Of a stretch of DNA of 64,000 bases, positions 57,176-64,000 are shown piece after piece. The position numbers were made by a program, and so were the translations under genes. Under the pieces are notes generated by a model. That model worked only from the letters and a program-made list of their open reading frames with translations, was not told where the DNA came from and made no database searches. The first letter of the stretch is position 1; each line of letters starts with the position of its first letter. The stretch comes from Heritagella_A intestinalis (GTDB lineage: Bacteria; Bacillota; Clostridia; Oscillospirales; Acutalibacteraceae): positions 286,172-350,171 of the forward strand of contig CAJFQF010000003.1 in assembly GCA_904418995.1 (NCBI GenBank). The letters run 5' to 3'.

Positions 57176-58879
57176 ATGAGTGTTTTAGGCTTGAAAAAGG
57201 CAAATTGCAAAAACTGTTACAAATGTGTCCGGTCCTGCCCGGTCAAGTCCATTAAAGTGGAAAATGAGCAGGCCAAAATCATGGAAAAAACCTGCGTCCT
57301 CTGCGGCACCTGCCTCAATGTATGTCCCCAGGACGCCAAAACGGTTTCCAGCGACCTGGATTTGGTGAAGGAATTTATCCGCCGTGGAGAAAGAGTCATT
57401 TTGTCCCTGGCGCCTTCCTTCTTTGCTTCCTTCGACTTTTCGGAGCCCACCGTATTTGCAGGTGCCCTGAAAGCCCTGGGCTTTTATGGAGTTTCCGAAA
57501 CCTCCGAGGGCGCGGCTTATGTTACGGCGGAGTACTATAAGCTCCTTCAGGAAAATAAAATGAAGAATATTATCACCACCTGCTGCCCCTCGTTTAACCG
57601 GCTGGTGGAGTGTTATTATCCCAGTCTCATCGACCAGATGGCCCCGGTGATTTCTCCCATGATCGCCCACGCCCGGCTTTTGAAGCAGAGCTTTGGCAAG
57701 CAGATCAAAGTGGTGTTTGCCGGCCCCTGTATCGCCAAAAAGGACGAAGCTGCAGATATCCGCCACAACAACGAGGTGGATGCAGTGCTCACCTTTGAAG
57801 ATCTGGCCCAGTGGTTCCAGGAATGTCCGGATAAGATTGCCCAGGCGAAGCCCGCTTCTTTCCTCAACGCCAGCTCCAAAATTCTCCGGATGTATCCCGT
57901 TACCGAGGGGATCCTGGCCTCCCTGCGGGCCCGGGGCGACGTGGGGGATTGGAAGCTTTTCAGCGTCAGCGGCCACGAGGACTGCATTTCCCTGTGCCGT
58001 GCTCTGGAGCGTGGCGAGCTGAACCACTGCTTTATTGAAGTGAATATGTGTAAGGACGCCTGCATCAACGGCCCGGTAACGGTGAAGGATACCACATCCC
58101 GGTTTGCCATGAAGCTGCGCATTGAGGATTACGCCAAGGAGGATGAGAGCTATCCGGCCATGGATGAATCCATCCCCATGGGCATGAAGTTCCTGGACCG
58201 CTCCGTGAAGGAGGAAATCCCCGACGAGGAGACCATCCGGGCGATTCTGGCCAAAATCGGCAAGACCAGCCCCGAGGACGAGCTCAACTGCGGTTCCTGC
58301 GGGTATCCCACCTGCCGGGACAAGGCCATCGCCGTGTATCAGAACAAGGCGGAGCTGACTATGTGCGTACCTTATATGAAGGAACGCGCCGAATCCCTCT
58401 CCAACTTCGTTCTCAGCGAGACCCCCAACGTCACCATTATGGTGGACGAGGAAATGAATATCGTGGAGTTCAACCGGGCTGCTGAGGAGACCTTCGGGAT
58501 TTCCCGCCATGAGGCTTTGCAGAAGTGCCTTTATGAAATCATCGACTCCTCGGACTTCCAGTATGTCTTTGAAACCGGGGAATCCATCACCGACAAGAAA
58601 GTAGAGTATCCCCAGTACGGCATCACCACTATGCAGAACCTGATCTATATTGGGAAGGAAAACCTGGTCATGGGCATCTTCCGGGATATCAGCAAGGAAG
58701 TGGCCGCCCAGGAAAGCACCTACCGCCTGCGTGTGGAAACCATGGAAATGGCCCAGAAGGTCATTGACAAGCAGATGGTAGCGGCCCAGCAGATTGCCAG
58801 CCTTTTGGGCGAGACCACTGCGGAGACCAAGGTGACCCTGACCAAGCTCAAGGATATGATCGTGTTCGATGAGGAATAA
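57176..58879 (+). CDS. Sensory [FeFe]-hydrogenase-like protein with PAS domain (HydS/group C type)
   Basis: A 567-residue protein. Two 4Fe-4S motifs (Cys11,14,17,21 and Cys40,43,46,50), an H-cluster domain with TTCCPSF, GPCIAKKDE and the altered third motif VNMCKDACINGP, a further Fe-S domain (CGSCGYPTCRDKA), a PAS domain (about 410-500) and a C-terminal coiled helix. This order matches proposed H2-sensing hydrogenases. It is likely cytoplasmic and reports H2 or redox status. It precedes a SpoIIE-type phosphatase by 76 bases, its likely partner. Start ATG 57176. Confidence 0.9.
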   Translation: MSVLGLKKANCKNCYKCVRSCPVKSIKVENEQAKIMEKTCVLCGTCLNVCPQDAKTVSSDLDLVKEFIRRGERVILSLAPSFFASFDFSEPTVFAGALKALGFYGVSETSEGAAYVTAEYYKLLQENKMKNIITTCCPSFNRLVECYYPSLIDQMAPVISPMIAHARLLKQSFGKQIKVVFAGPCIAKKDEAADIRHNNEVDAVLTFEDLAQWFQECPDKIAQAKPASFLNASSKILRMYPVTEGILASLRARGDVGDWKLFSVSGHEDCISLCRALERGELNHCFIEVNMCKDACINGPVTVKDTTSRFAMKLRIEDYAKEDESYPAMDESIPMGMKFLDRSVKEEIPDEETIRAILAKIGKTSPEDELNCGSCGYPTCRDKAIAVYQNKAELTMCVPYMKERAESLSNFVLSETPNVTIMVDEEMNIVEFNRAAEETFGISRHEALQKCLYEIIDSSDFQYVFETGESITDKKVEYPQYGITTMQNLIYIGKENLVMGIFRDISKEVAAQESTYRLRVETMEMAQKVIDKQMVAAQQIASLLGETTAETKVTLTKLKDMIVFDEE

Positions 58880-58955
58880 TCGGGCAAAGGCAACCGTAAG
58901 GGCTTTAAAAGGCCCTGATTCCCGTGAAAAATTTGGAAAGGTGTGATTCCCAACC

Positions 58956-60128
58956 ATGAAAATGCATGTGGATGCGGCATACCGGAGCCTGAATAAGCAT
59001 GGGGAAGAGCTGTGCGGCGATAAAGTGAAGATTACCCGCACGGAGAATTCCACCATTGCGGTGTTGGCGGACGGCCTGGGCAGCGGCGTCAAGGCCAATA
59101 TCCTCTCCACCCTGACCAGCAGTATTATTTCCACCATGTTGGACGAAGGCGCCACCGTGGAACAGGCAGTGGAGACCATTACCAACACGCTTCCGGTGTG
59201 CAATGTGAGAAAACTGGCGTATTCAACTTTTAGTATTTTGCAGATTCAGGATAACGGCGACGCCTATCTGGTGGAGTTCGACAATCCTCCCTGCATCTTT
59301 ATCCGCAATGGCGAGGTTCAGGAGCTGGACATGGAGTATCGCCAGATGGCGGGCAAGAATATCGGCGAGTGCCGGTTTACCGTCCGGCCCGGGGATGTGC
59401 TGGCCCTGATTAGCGACGGCATTGTGTATGCCGGCGTGGGCCAGGCCCTGAACTTCGGCTGGAACTGGGACAATGTTTCTTCCTGGCTGGCCCGTGCCAC
59501 CCTCAAGGAGAATTCAGCTCCCCGGCTGGCTGCGTCCCTGTCCCAGGCAGTGAGCGAACTGTATCTGGACCGGCCTGGAGATGACTCCACGGATCTGATT
59601 ATCCGCATTACCCCTCGGAGCGTGGTGAATATGCTCTCCGGCCCGCCGGTGAACAAGGAAGACGACCCCAAGATGGTTCACGACTACATTACGTCTCCGG
59701 GCAAGCACATTGTGGCCGGCGGTACCAGCGCCAATATTGTGGCCCGGGTGCTGAACCGGAAAATCGAGACTTCTTTGAACTATACCGATCCCAGCCTGCC
59801 GCCGGTGGGCAAGATCGCCGGTATCGACCTGGTGACGGAAGGCGTGCTGACCCTGAGCCGCACAGTCCAGCTTTTGAAGGACTATGTGGGCCACGAGACA
59901 GATTCCTTCTATTTCCACAAGCTGGATGAGGAGAACGGCGCCGCCATGATGGCCAAGATGCTCCTGGAGAACTGCACGACCCTGCGGCTCTTTGTGGGCA
60001 AGGCTATTAACCCGGCTCACCAGAACCCCGGTCTACCCTCTGATTTGAGCATTAAGATGAACCTGCTGGATGAGCTGTGTTCCTTGCTGGAGAAGATGGG
60101 CAAGCGGGTGGAGCGCCTCTATTATTAA
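58956..60128 (+). CDS. SpoIIE/PP2C-type protein phosphatase linked to hydrogenases
   Basis: A 390-residue protein whose first 220 residues form a PP2C-like phosphatase domain: metal aspartates appear in VLADGLGSG, LALISDGIV and PGDDSTDLI. The remaining 160 residues (including ITSPGKHIVAGGTSANIVARVLNR and the HETDSFYFHKLDEENGAAMMAKML segment) match no domain I know. It would dephosphorylate a Ser/Thr-phosphorylated partner, possibly an anti-sigma antagonist. No kinase is nearby. Sits between the sensor and catalytic hydrogenases. Confidence 0.88.
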   Translation: MKMHVDAAYRSLNKHGEELCGDKVKITRTENSTIAVLADGLGSGVKANILSTLTSSIISTMLDEGATVEQAVETITNTLPVCNVRKLAYSTFSILQIQDNGDAYLVEFDNPPCIFIRNGEVQELDMEYRQMAGKNIGECRFTVRPGDVLALISDGIVYAGVGQALNFGWNWDNVSSWLARATLKENSAPRLAASLSQAVSELYLDRPGDDSTDLIIRITPRSVVNMLSGPPVNKEDDPKMVHDYITSPGKHIVAGGTSANIVARVLNRKIETSLNYTDPSLPPVGKIAGIDLVTEGVLTLSRTVQLLKDYVGHETDSFYFHKLDEENGAAMMAKMLLENCTTLRLFVGKAINPAHQNPGLPSDLSIKMNLLDELCSLLEKMGKRVERLYY

Positions 60129-60210
60129 GATGGACACCGCCTGTGGGCGGATGCCTGCCGGGAGCGAGAGCTCCTGGTGATAGATTTCTGAAAGAAGAAA
60201 GGATCGAACC

Positions 60211-61653
60211 ATGCAATACGATAACGACGCGAAACAGTTAAAGTACCGTGTGTTGAAAACCGTTGCAGAAAACGAGTTTAACGGCACCCTGGAGGAGAAC
60301 CTGGACCAGATTCCTTATGATGTGATCCCTGGGCCTCTTCCCACTTTCCGCTGCTGCATCTATCGGGAGCGGGAGATCATCCGTGAGCGTGTGACGGCTG
60401 CCAGAGGAAAATCCCTGCCCAATCAGGCAGAGGAGGGGATTGTGGGCGTTATGCCTGCTGCCTGTGAAGGCTGCCCCATCAGCCGGTTTACGGTAACGGA
60501 CAACTGCCAGCGCTGTTTGGCGAAAAAATGCCAGGCTGCCTGCCCCTTCGGCGCCATTTCTGTTACCGGCCGGGGCGCGTATATTGATCCCGCCAAGTGT
60601 AAGGAATGCGGCCGTTGTGCGGCAGCTTGCCCCTACAACGCCATTTCCGATACCATGCGCCCCTGCCTGCGGGCCTGTCCGGTGGACGCCATTATCATGA
60701 ATGAAAATAAGCAGGCGGCCATCGACTATTCTAAGTGCATCAGCTGCGGCGCTTGCACCACTAACTGCCCCTTTGGCGCTATTACCGACCGTTCCTACAT
60801 TGTAGACGTCATCGACCTGATTAAGAGCGACATCCCGGTGTACGCAGTGTTTGCCCCGGCTATTGAGGGCCACTTCGGTACGGCTAATGTGGGTATGCTG
60901 AAGGCTGCCCTGCGGAAGCTGGGCTTCACCGATGCCTGCGAGGTTTCCCTGGGCGCTGACGCCACCTCCTACCACGAGGCCCACGAGCTGGTGGATGCTG
61001 TGGAAAACCACTCCAAGATGACCACTTCCTGCTGCCCGGCCTTTGTGGATATGATTGAAAAGCACTTCCCCAAGGTGGTGCCCTATATCTCCAAGACGGC
61101 TTCTCCCATGACCATGACTGTGCGGTATCTCAAGGCAGAGCATCCGGAGATTAAAGTGGTATTCATTGGGCCCTGCATCGCCAAGAAGCTGGAAGCCAAA
61201 AAGGTGCAGGATACTGCGGACTATGTGATGACCTTTGAAGAGCTGGCGGCTCTGTTTGACGCCCAGGGAATCAACCCCATGGATATGGCGGAGAACGAGC
61301 AGGACGGCAGCTTGGCTGGTAAGAATTACGCAGTCAGCGGCGGTGTTAGCGCGGCTGTGGCCCAGGTGCTGGAGGAAGAGGGTATTGAGATTCCCTTCTC
61401 CTGCGTCAAGTGCAATGGCGCCGCAGAGTGCAAGAAGGCCCTGATGCTCCTGAATGCCGGCCGGTTCAAGGACGACATGATCGAGGGTATGGCCTGCGAA
61501 GGCGGCTGCGTGTCCGGCCCCGGCGGCGTGGAGACGCCTCTGCGCCTGAAGAAGAACCGTGCAAAGCTCCTGTCTGCTGCCGACAATCGCGGTATCGTGG
61601 AGAACTTCAACCAGCACGGGTTTGCTGAAAAAATCAATATGGAGCAGCGCTAA
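60211..61653 (+). CDS. Monomeric [FeFe] hydrogenase, group B type
   Basis: A 480-residue enzyme. Cysteine-rich N-terminal half with several 4Fe-4S motifs (CEGCPI, CQRCLAKKCQAACP, CKECGRCAAACP, CISCGACTTNCP), then the H-cluster domain with TTSCCPAF (L1), GPCIAKK (L2) and GMACEGGCVSGPG (L3). All cluster cysteines are present, so it should be catalytic, probably using ferredoxin to make or take up H2. The AAAGAAAGGA site sets the start; it is the last gene of the operon before a hairpin. Confidence 0.93.
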   Translation: MQYDNDAKQLKYRVLKTVAENEFNGTLEENLDQIPYDVIPGPLPTFRCCIYREREIIRERVTAARGKSLPNQAEEGIVGVMPAACEGCPISRFTVTDNCQRCLAKKCQAACPFGAISVTGRGAYIDPAKCKECGRCAAACPYNAISDTMRPCLRACPVDAIIMNENKQAAIDYSKCISCGACTTNCPFGAITDRSYIVDVIDLIKSDIPVYAVFAPAIEGHFGTANVGMLKAALRKLGFTDACEVSLGADATSYHEAHELVDAVENHSKMTTSCCPAFVDMIEKHFPKVVPYISKTASPMTMTVRYLKAEHPEIKVVFIGPCIAKKLEAKKVQDTADYVMTFEELAALFDAQGINPMDMAENEQDGSLAGKNYAVSGGVSAAVAQVLEEEGIEIPFSCVKCNGAAECKKALMLLNAGRFKDDMIEGMACEGGCVSGPGGVETPLRLKKNRAKLLSAADNRGIVENFNQHGFAEKINMEQR

Positions 61654-61690
61654 GCGACTGAATCAGACGAACTAGCAGCTGTGAACGTTC

Positions 61691-61716
61691 ATGCCGCGGG
61701 GATTTCCTGCGGCATG
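61691..61716 (+). terminator. Hairpin after the hydrogenase operon
   Basis: CATGCCGC (from 61690) pairs with GCGGCATG (61709-61716), with a weak following ATTTGT. The GTG and ATG codons just 5' of the next gene lie in this stem. Confidence 0.5.
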
Positions 61717-61731
61717 ATTTGTATAGAAAGG

Positions 61732-62574
61732 ATGATTCCCACGACAACTCCGTATGCTGACCTTCACTGTCATACCCTCCGCTCTGATGGCTCCGTGACC
61801 CCGGAGGAGCTGGTGCGCCTGGCCGCTGCCCGGAATCTGCCGGCAGTGGCCGTCACAGACCACGATACCCTCTCCGCTGGGCCGGAGCTTCTGGCTTTGG
61901 GCCAAAGCCTGGGCGTTCGGGTGGTTCCCGGGGTGGAGATTTCCACCAAAGACCCCAAAACCGGCAGGAAAGCCCATATTCTCCTGTATGGCCCGAAGAA
62001 AACCCAGGAGCTGGGGGCCCTTTGCGACGAGATTTGCCGCAGCCGTCAAAAAGCAGGGGAGGAGATGCTGGAAAAGACCCAGCGGCATTACCCCATTCCC
62101 CGGGAAATCGTCCAGCGTCATGCCCAGTGGGCGCCGGCCCTTTTTAAGCAACACATTATGCTGGCCCTCATCAGCGCCGGCTATGCGGATGTGCTCTATG
62201 GCCCCCTGTTCCGGGAGCTTTTCGATTCCAAAACCGGTCTGGCCTACAGCCCCGTTTCCTATCCCAATGTCCATGAAGCGTTGGAAGTGGCCCGGGCCTC
62301 CGGCGGCGTGGCAGTGCTGGCCCATCCCAGCGAATATGGCAGCCAGGCTCTGTTGGGCGAGTTAGCCGCCAATGGGGAAATTCACGGGGTGGAGGTGTGG
62401 CATCCCCGGAACCGGCCGGAGGAGCTGCCCCAGTTTCAGGAGGTTGCCCAGCGGCATGGCCTGCTGATGACCGGCGGGACGGATTTCCACGGGGCTAACA
62501 CCAAGCGCTGTTTGCCTTTGGGCTCCTTTATGACGCCGGAGGAGCAGTGGGACCTGCTGGCACAGAGGCTGTAA
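61732..62574 (+). CDS. PHP-domain phosphoesterase (RNase AM / YciV-like)
   Basis: A PHP metallophosphoesterase of about 280 residues with the metal motifs ADLHCHTLRSDGS, VTDHDTL, VVPGVEIS, VLAHPSEYG and GGTDFHG. Relatives dephosphorylate 3',5'-bisphosphates or trim RNA 5' ends. The start is uncertain: ATG 61732 begins right after AGAAAGG with no spacer; ATG 61714 or GTG 61681 are alternatives but lie in a hairpin. It follows the hydrogenase operon but is probably unrelated in function. Confidence 0.82.
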   Translation: MIPTTTPYADLHCHTLRSDGSVTPEELVRLAAARNLPAVAVTDHDTLSAGPELLALGQSLGVRVVPGVEISTKDPKTGRKAHILLYGPKKTQELGALCDEICRSRQKAGEEMLEKTQRHYPIPREIVQRHAQWAPALFKQHIMLALISAGYADVLYGPLFRELFDSKTGLAYSPVSYPNVHEALEVARASGGVAVLAHPSEYGSQALLGELAANGEIHGVEVWHPRNRPEELPQFQEVAQRHGLLMTGGTDFHGANTKRCLPLGSFMTPEEQWDLLAQRL

Positions 62575-62591
62575 GCGGTAGGTGATAGGGA

Positions 62592-62620
62592 TTGCTTTTT
62601 CCCGTCCATAGGTGTATAAT
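62592..62620 (+). promoter_or_regulatory. Promoter of the TSCPD gene
   Basis: TTGCTT (62592-62597), 17-base spacer, TATAAT (62615-62620). Confidence 0.65.
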
Positions 62621-62678
62621 AGGCGGAAGCCGCAAATTGGCGGCAAAATGCAGGAAATGATGACTGGAGGATATCAAA

Positions 62679-62927
62679 ATGCGCTATACCTATAAGACCA
62701 GAGGCACCTGTTCTTCCCAGATTCTGTTGGATGTGGAAAACGGCGTCATCAACGAGATCCAGTTTGTAGGCGGCTGCAACGGCAATACCAAGGGCATTGC
62801 CGCCCTGGTGAAGGGCATGAAGGCCGACGAGGTCATTGCCCGGTGCGACGGCATCCGCTGCGGCATGAAGCCCACCTCTTGCCCGGACCAGCTGGCAAAG
62901 GCACTGAAGGAAATCCAAAAGGCGTAA
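62679..62927 (+). CDS. TSCPD-domain protein (TIGR03905 type)
   Basis: An 82-residue protein with CSSQILLDVENGVI, GGCNGNTKGIAALV and the name-giving TSCPDQL motif near the C-terminus. The cysteines (C11, C33, C56, C61, C68 approx.) suggest metal or Fe-S binding. The TSCPD domain also occurs at the end of some class II ribonucleotide reductases and in small stand-alone proteins of anaerobes; function unknown. ATG follows TGGAGG. Own promoter and terminator. Confidence 0.85.
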   Translation: MRYTYKTRGTCSSQILLDVENGVINEIQFVGGCNGNTKGIAALVKGMKADEVIARCDGIRCGMKPTSCPDQLAKALKEIQKA

Positions 62928-62950
62928 TGCGGGTATCTGCGTGCGCATCA

Positions 62951-62982
62951 CAGGGAGGCCTTGAGGCTTCCCTGATTTTTTT
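62951..62982 (+). terminator. Terminator after the TSCPD gene
   Basis: CAGGGAGGCC (62951-62960) pairs with GGCTTCCCTG (62965-62974) followed by ATTTTTTT. Confidence 0.88.
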
Positions 62983-62991
62983 GCTTTATTC

Positions 62992-63036
62992 TTGACATAT
63001 GACGAAAATAAGCGTATACTATCTGACATAAGTCAG
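62992..63036 (+). promoter_or_regulatory. Promoter and possible operator of the DUF134 gene
   Basis: TTGACA (62992-62997), 17-base spacer, TATACT (63015-63020). TGACATA occurs at 62993-62999 and again at 63024-63030; the second copy is part of the dyad CTGAC-ATAA-GTCAG (63023-63036) just after the start site. Confidence 0.65.
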
Positions 63037-63069
63037 AAACATTGTTGTTTTGGAAAGGAGGCGACAGCC

Positions 63070-63423
63070 ATGCCCAGGCCGAAGAAGAGAAGGCGGGTGT
63101 GCGCCATGCCGGTAGTGCGCCGGTTTGGTTCGCCGGAGAGTAAAAGCTGCCGGACCGTTACCATGACCGTGGACGAATATGAAGCCATCCGGCTCATTGA
63201 CTTGCTGGGGTACACCCAGAGCCAGTGCGCCCAGCAAATGGGGGTAGCCCGAACCACAGTCCAGGCGGTGTATGACCAAGCCCGGAGAAAGCTGGCCCAG
63301 GCCCTGGTCCAGGGAGACCCCCTGGTGATTACCGGCGGGGAATACTGGGTGTGCCCCCATCGTGGGGAAGGCTGCTGCAAAGGGCCGTGCCGTCGGTGCT
63401 TTCCGGAACAATCAGAAGAGTAG
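63070..63423 (+). CDS. DUF134 (UPF0251) DNA-binding protein
   Basis: A 117-residue protein starting MPRPKKRRRV, with RxFG, the VDEYEAIRLIDLLGYTQSQCAQQMGVARTTVQ-type sigma-like helix-turn-helix (shown here in part) and a Cys-rich tail CPHRGEGCCKGPCRRC that may bind metal or an Fe-S cluster. DUF134 proteins are often next to NifX/NifB-like genes, as here. It probably regulates itself and the NifX gene 17 bases downstream. Start ATG 63070 behind AAAGGAGG. Confidence 0.9.
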   Translation: MPRPKKRRRVCAMPVVRRFGSPESKSCRTVTMTVDEYEAIRLIDLLGYTQSQCAQQMGVARTTVQAVYDQARRKLAQALVQGDPLVITGGEYWVCPHRGEGCCKGPCRRCFPEQSEE

Positions 63424-63440
63424 GGAAAGGATGTTACAAA

Positions 63441-63842
63441 ATGAAAATTGCAGTTACCTATGAAGCAGGTCAGGTATTTCAGCATTTTGGCCATTCGGAG
63501 CAGTTTAAAGTGTACACCGTGGAGAACGGCCAGGTGGTTTCCTCTCAGGTAGTAGACACCAACGGCAGCGGCCACGGGGCACTGGCGGGCTTTTTGCGGG
63601 CCCAGGGAGTGGATACCCTGATTTGCGGCGGCATTGGCGGCGGCGCCCGTACAGCCCTGGCCCAGGCGGGAATCCAGCTGTATCCCGGCGTCAGCGGCCC
63701 GTCAGACCAGGCGGTGGAGGCCCTTTTGGCAGGGACGCTGCATTTTAACCCCGACACGGTTTGCGCTCATCACCATGGGGAGCACGGCGAGGGACATTCC
63801 TGCGGTGGCCATCATCATGGCGGGAGCTGCAGCCACTGCTAA
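63441..63842 (+). CDS. NifX/NifB-type cofactor-binding protein with His-rich tail
   Basis: A 133-residue protein of the dinitrogenase iron-molybdenum cofactor family (Nif-DNase-like fold): FGHSEQFKVYTV and ICGGIGGGARTALAQAGI, then a tail CAHHHGEHGEGHSCGGHHH and more His/Cys to the end. The tail probably binds nickel, zinc or iron. There are no nitrogenase genes here, so a role in nitrogen fixation is not implied; an Fe-S or metal carrier role is more likely. Start ATG 63441 with AAAGGATG. Confidence 0.88.
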   Translation: MKIAVTYEAGQVFQHFGHSEQFKVYTVENGQVVSSQVVDTNGSGHGALAGFLRAQGVDTLICGGIGGGARTALAQAGIQLYPGVSGPSDQAVEALLAGTLHFNPDTVCAHHHGEHGEGHSCGGHHHGGSCSHC

Positions 63843-63907
63843 GAGAGAATACCTCTCCAACCTGACAGCGGTAATAAAAGCGAAACCATCCGTTTTCCGA
63901 ATGCACT

Positions 63908-64000
63908 TGTCAAGAGAAAGTAGACAGTAAAAAGAATATTTATCAGAAGCCCCGTTCGGTTTTGAACTGAACGGGGCTTCTGTAACCCAATGCAGCGGCA
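63908..64000 (-). mobile_element. End of an IS3-family insertion sequence (cut by window edge)
   Basis: The sequence TGTCAAGAGAAAGTAGACA (63908-63926) looks like the terminal repeat of an IS3-type element (starts with TG), lies 66 bases after the NifX stop, and is followed inwards by the C-terminal codons of a transposase. A further hairpin (63944-63982) covers the end of that gene. The rest lies outside the window. Confidence 0.7.
63943..64000 (-). CDS. IS3-family transposase OrfB, C-terminal fragment
   Basis: Read on the minus strand the frame encodes AAALGYRSPVQFKTERGF and TGA. ALGYRSPVQF is the near-universal C-terminal end of the IS3/IS150 DDE integrase (rve) domain. Only 18 residues are inside the window, so completeness cannot be judged. 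Confidence 0.8.
   Translation of the reverse strand, partial: AAALGYRSPVQFKTERGF

Noticed and set aside
57185..59203. A 672-codon minus-strand frame across the sensory hydrogenase
   Set aside because: The plus strand has cluster cysteines, PAS domain and ribosome site; the reverse frame is a shadow.
61681..61731. GTG 61681 or ATG 61714 as start of the PHP gene
   Set aside because: Both fall in a hairpin that looks like the end of the hydrogenase operon; homology starts at about the ATG 61732, although that codon has poor ribosome-site spacing, so the choice stays uncertain.

Overview
The window comes from a GC-rich (roughly 55-60 percent by eye), endospore-forming, strictly anaerobic Firmicute, most likely a gut clostridium of the Oscillospiraceae/Ruminococcaceae/Acutalibacteraceae type. 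The reasons are a tricistronic GerA-type germination operon, two [FeFe] hydrogenase-family proteins, aldo/keto reductases with clostridial 4Fe-4S tails, a membrane Na+-decarboxylase pair, strong AAGGAGG ribosome sites and many consensus sigma-A promoters. The family-level placement is an inference from gene content. The window is ordinary chromosome with no prophage or CRISPR array; the only mobile DNA seen is the end of an IS3-family element cut by the right edge.

Layout. 1-5637 (+): end of alaS, a HIT protein, a phosphoribosyltransferase, ComEC, DNA polymerase III delta (holA) and a small Toprim protein. 5641-10893 (-): a probable corrinoid-uptake locus, made of an ECF transporter (T, fused A1-A2, S) followed by a second unit with its own promoter, a cobalamin riboswitch with terminator platform, a DUF4430 lipoprotein and a PP-loop ATPase. 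11037-13666 (-): LCP-family wall protein, CYTH protein, GNAT acetyltransferase, hypothetical protein. 13829-25412: oligoendopeptidase F; a large cell-wall-anchored GH85 endo-beta-N-acetylglucosaminidase divergent from a glutaminase-A-like protein; two 4Fe-4S aldo/keto reductases behind a MerR-type promoter; a lipoprotein and a small membrane protein.

25698-29604 (-): ACT regulator, homoserine dehydrogenase, homoserine kinase and aspartokinase. 29853-35482: nagA, then on the minus strand a nitrilase-family amidase and a MoxR/DUF58/DUF4129 group. 35758-40835 (+): pyrBI, ridA, the two serine dehydratase subunits, nagB and an HD hydrolase. 40941-45121 (+): a 48-residue membrane peptide, a MATE exporter behind an apparent attenuator, a ribbon-helix-helix protein, and a self-regulated GntR/ABC operon with a 21-codon coupled ORF. 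45425-51218 (+): Na+-decarboxylase gamma and beta subunits, fumarase beta subunit, CDF cation exporter, four tRNAs (Gly, Arg, His, Gln) and a Kef-type antiporter. 51513-56127 (+): gerAA, gerAB, gerAC and a lipoprotein. 56330-56513 (-): tRNA-Pro and tRNA-Gln. 56855-61653 (+): a hydrogenase module (2Fe-2S protein, PAS-containing sensory hydrogenase, SpoIIE-type phosphatase, catalytic group-B-like hydrogenase). 61732-63842 (+): PHP phosphoesterase, TSCPD protein, DUF134 regulator and a His-rich NifX-like protein.

How parts work together. The cobalamin riboswitch, DUF4430 protein and ECF transporter form a plausible vitamin B12 capture and uptake system, with a PP-loop ATPase of unknown role under the same riboswitch. 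The hydrogenase operon joins an H2-producing or H2-consuming enzyme to an H2/redox sensor and a PP2C-type phosphatase, suggesting phospho-signalling of hydrogen status. The anchored endoglycosidase together with nagA and nagB (separate loci) suggests use of host N-glycan GlcNAc. No CRISPR or classical defence system was found. The most novel-looking items are the riboswitch-controlled PP-loop ATPase, the sensory hydrogenase/phosphatase pair, the AKR paralogue with an altered catalytic lysine, and several regulatory sites readable directly from the DNA.
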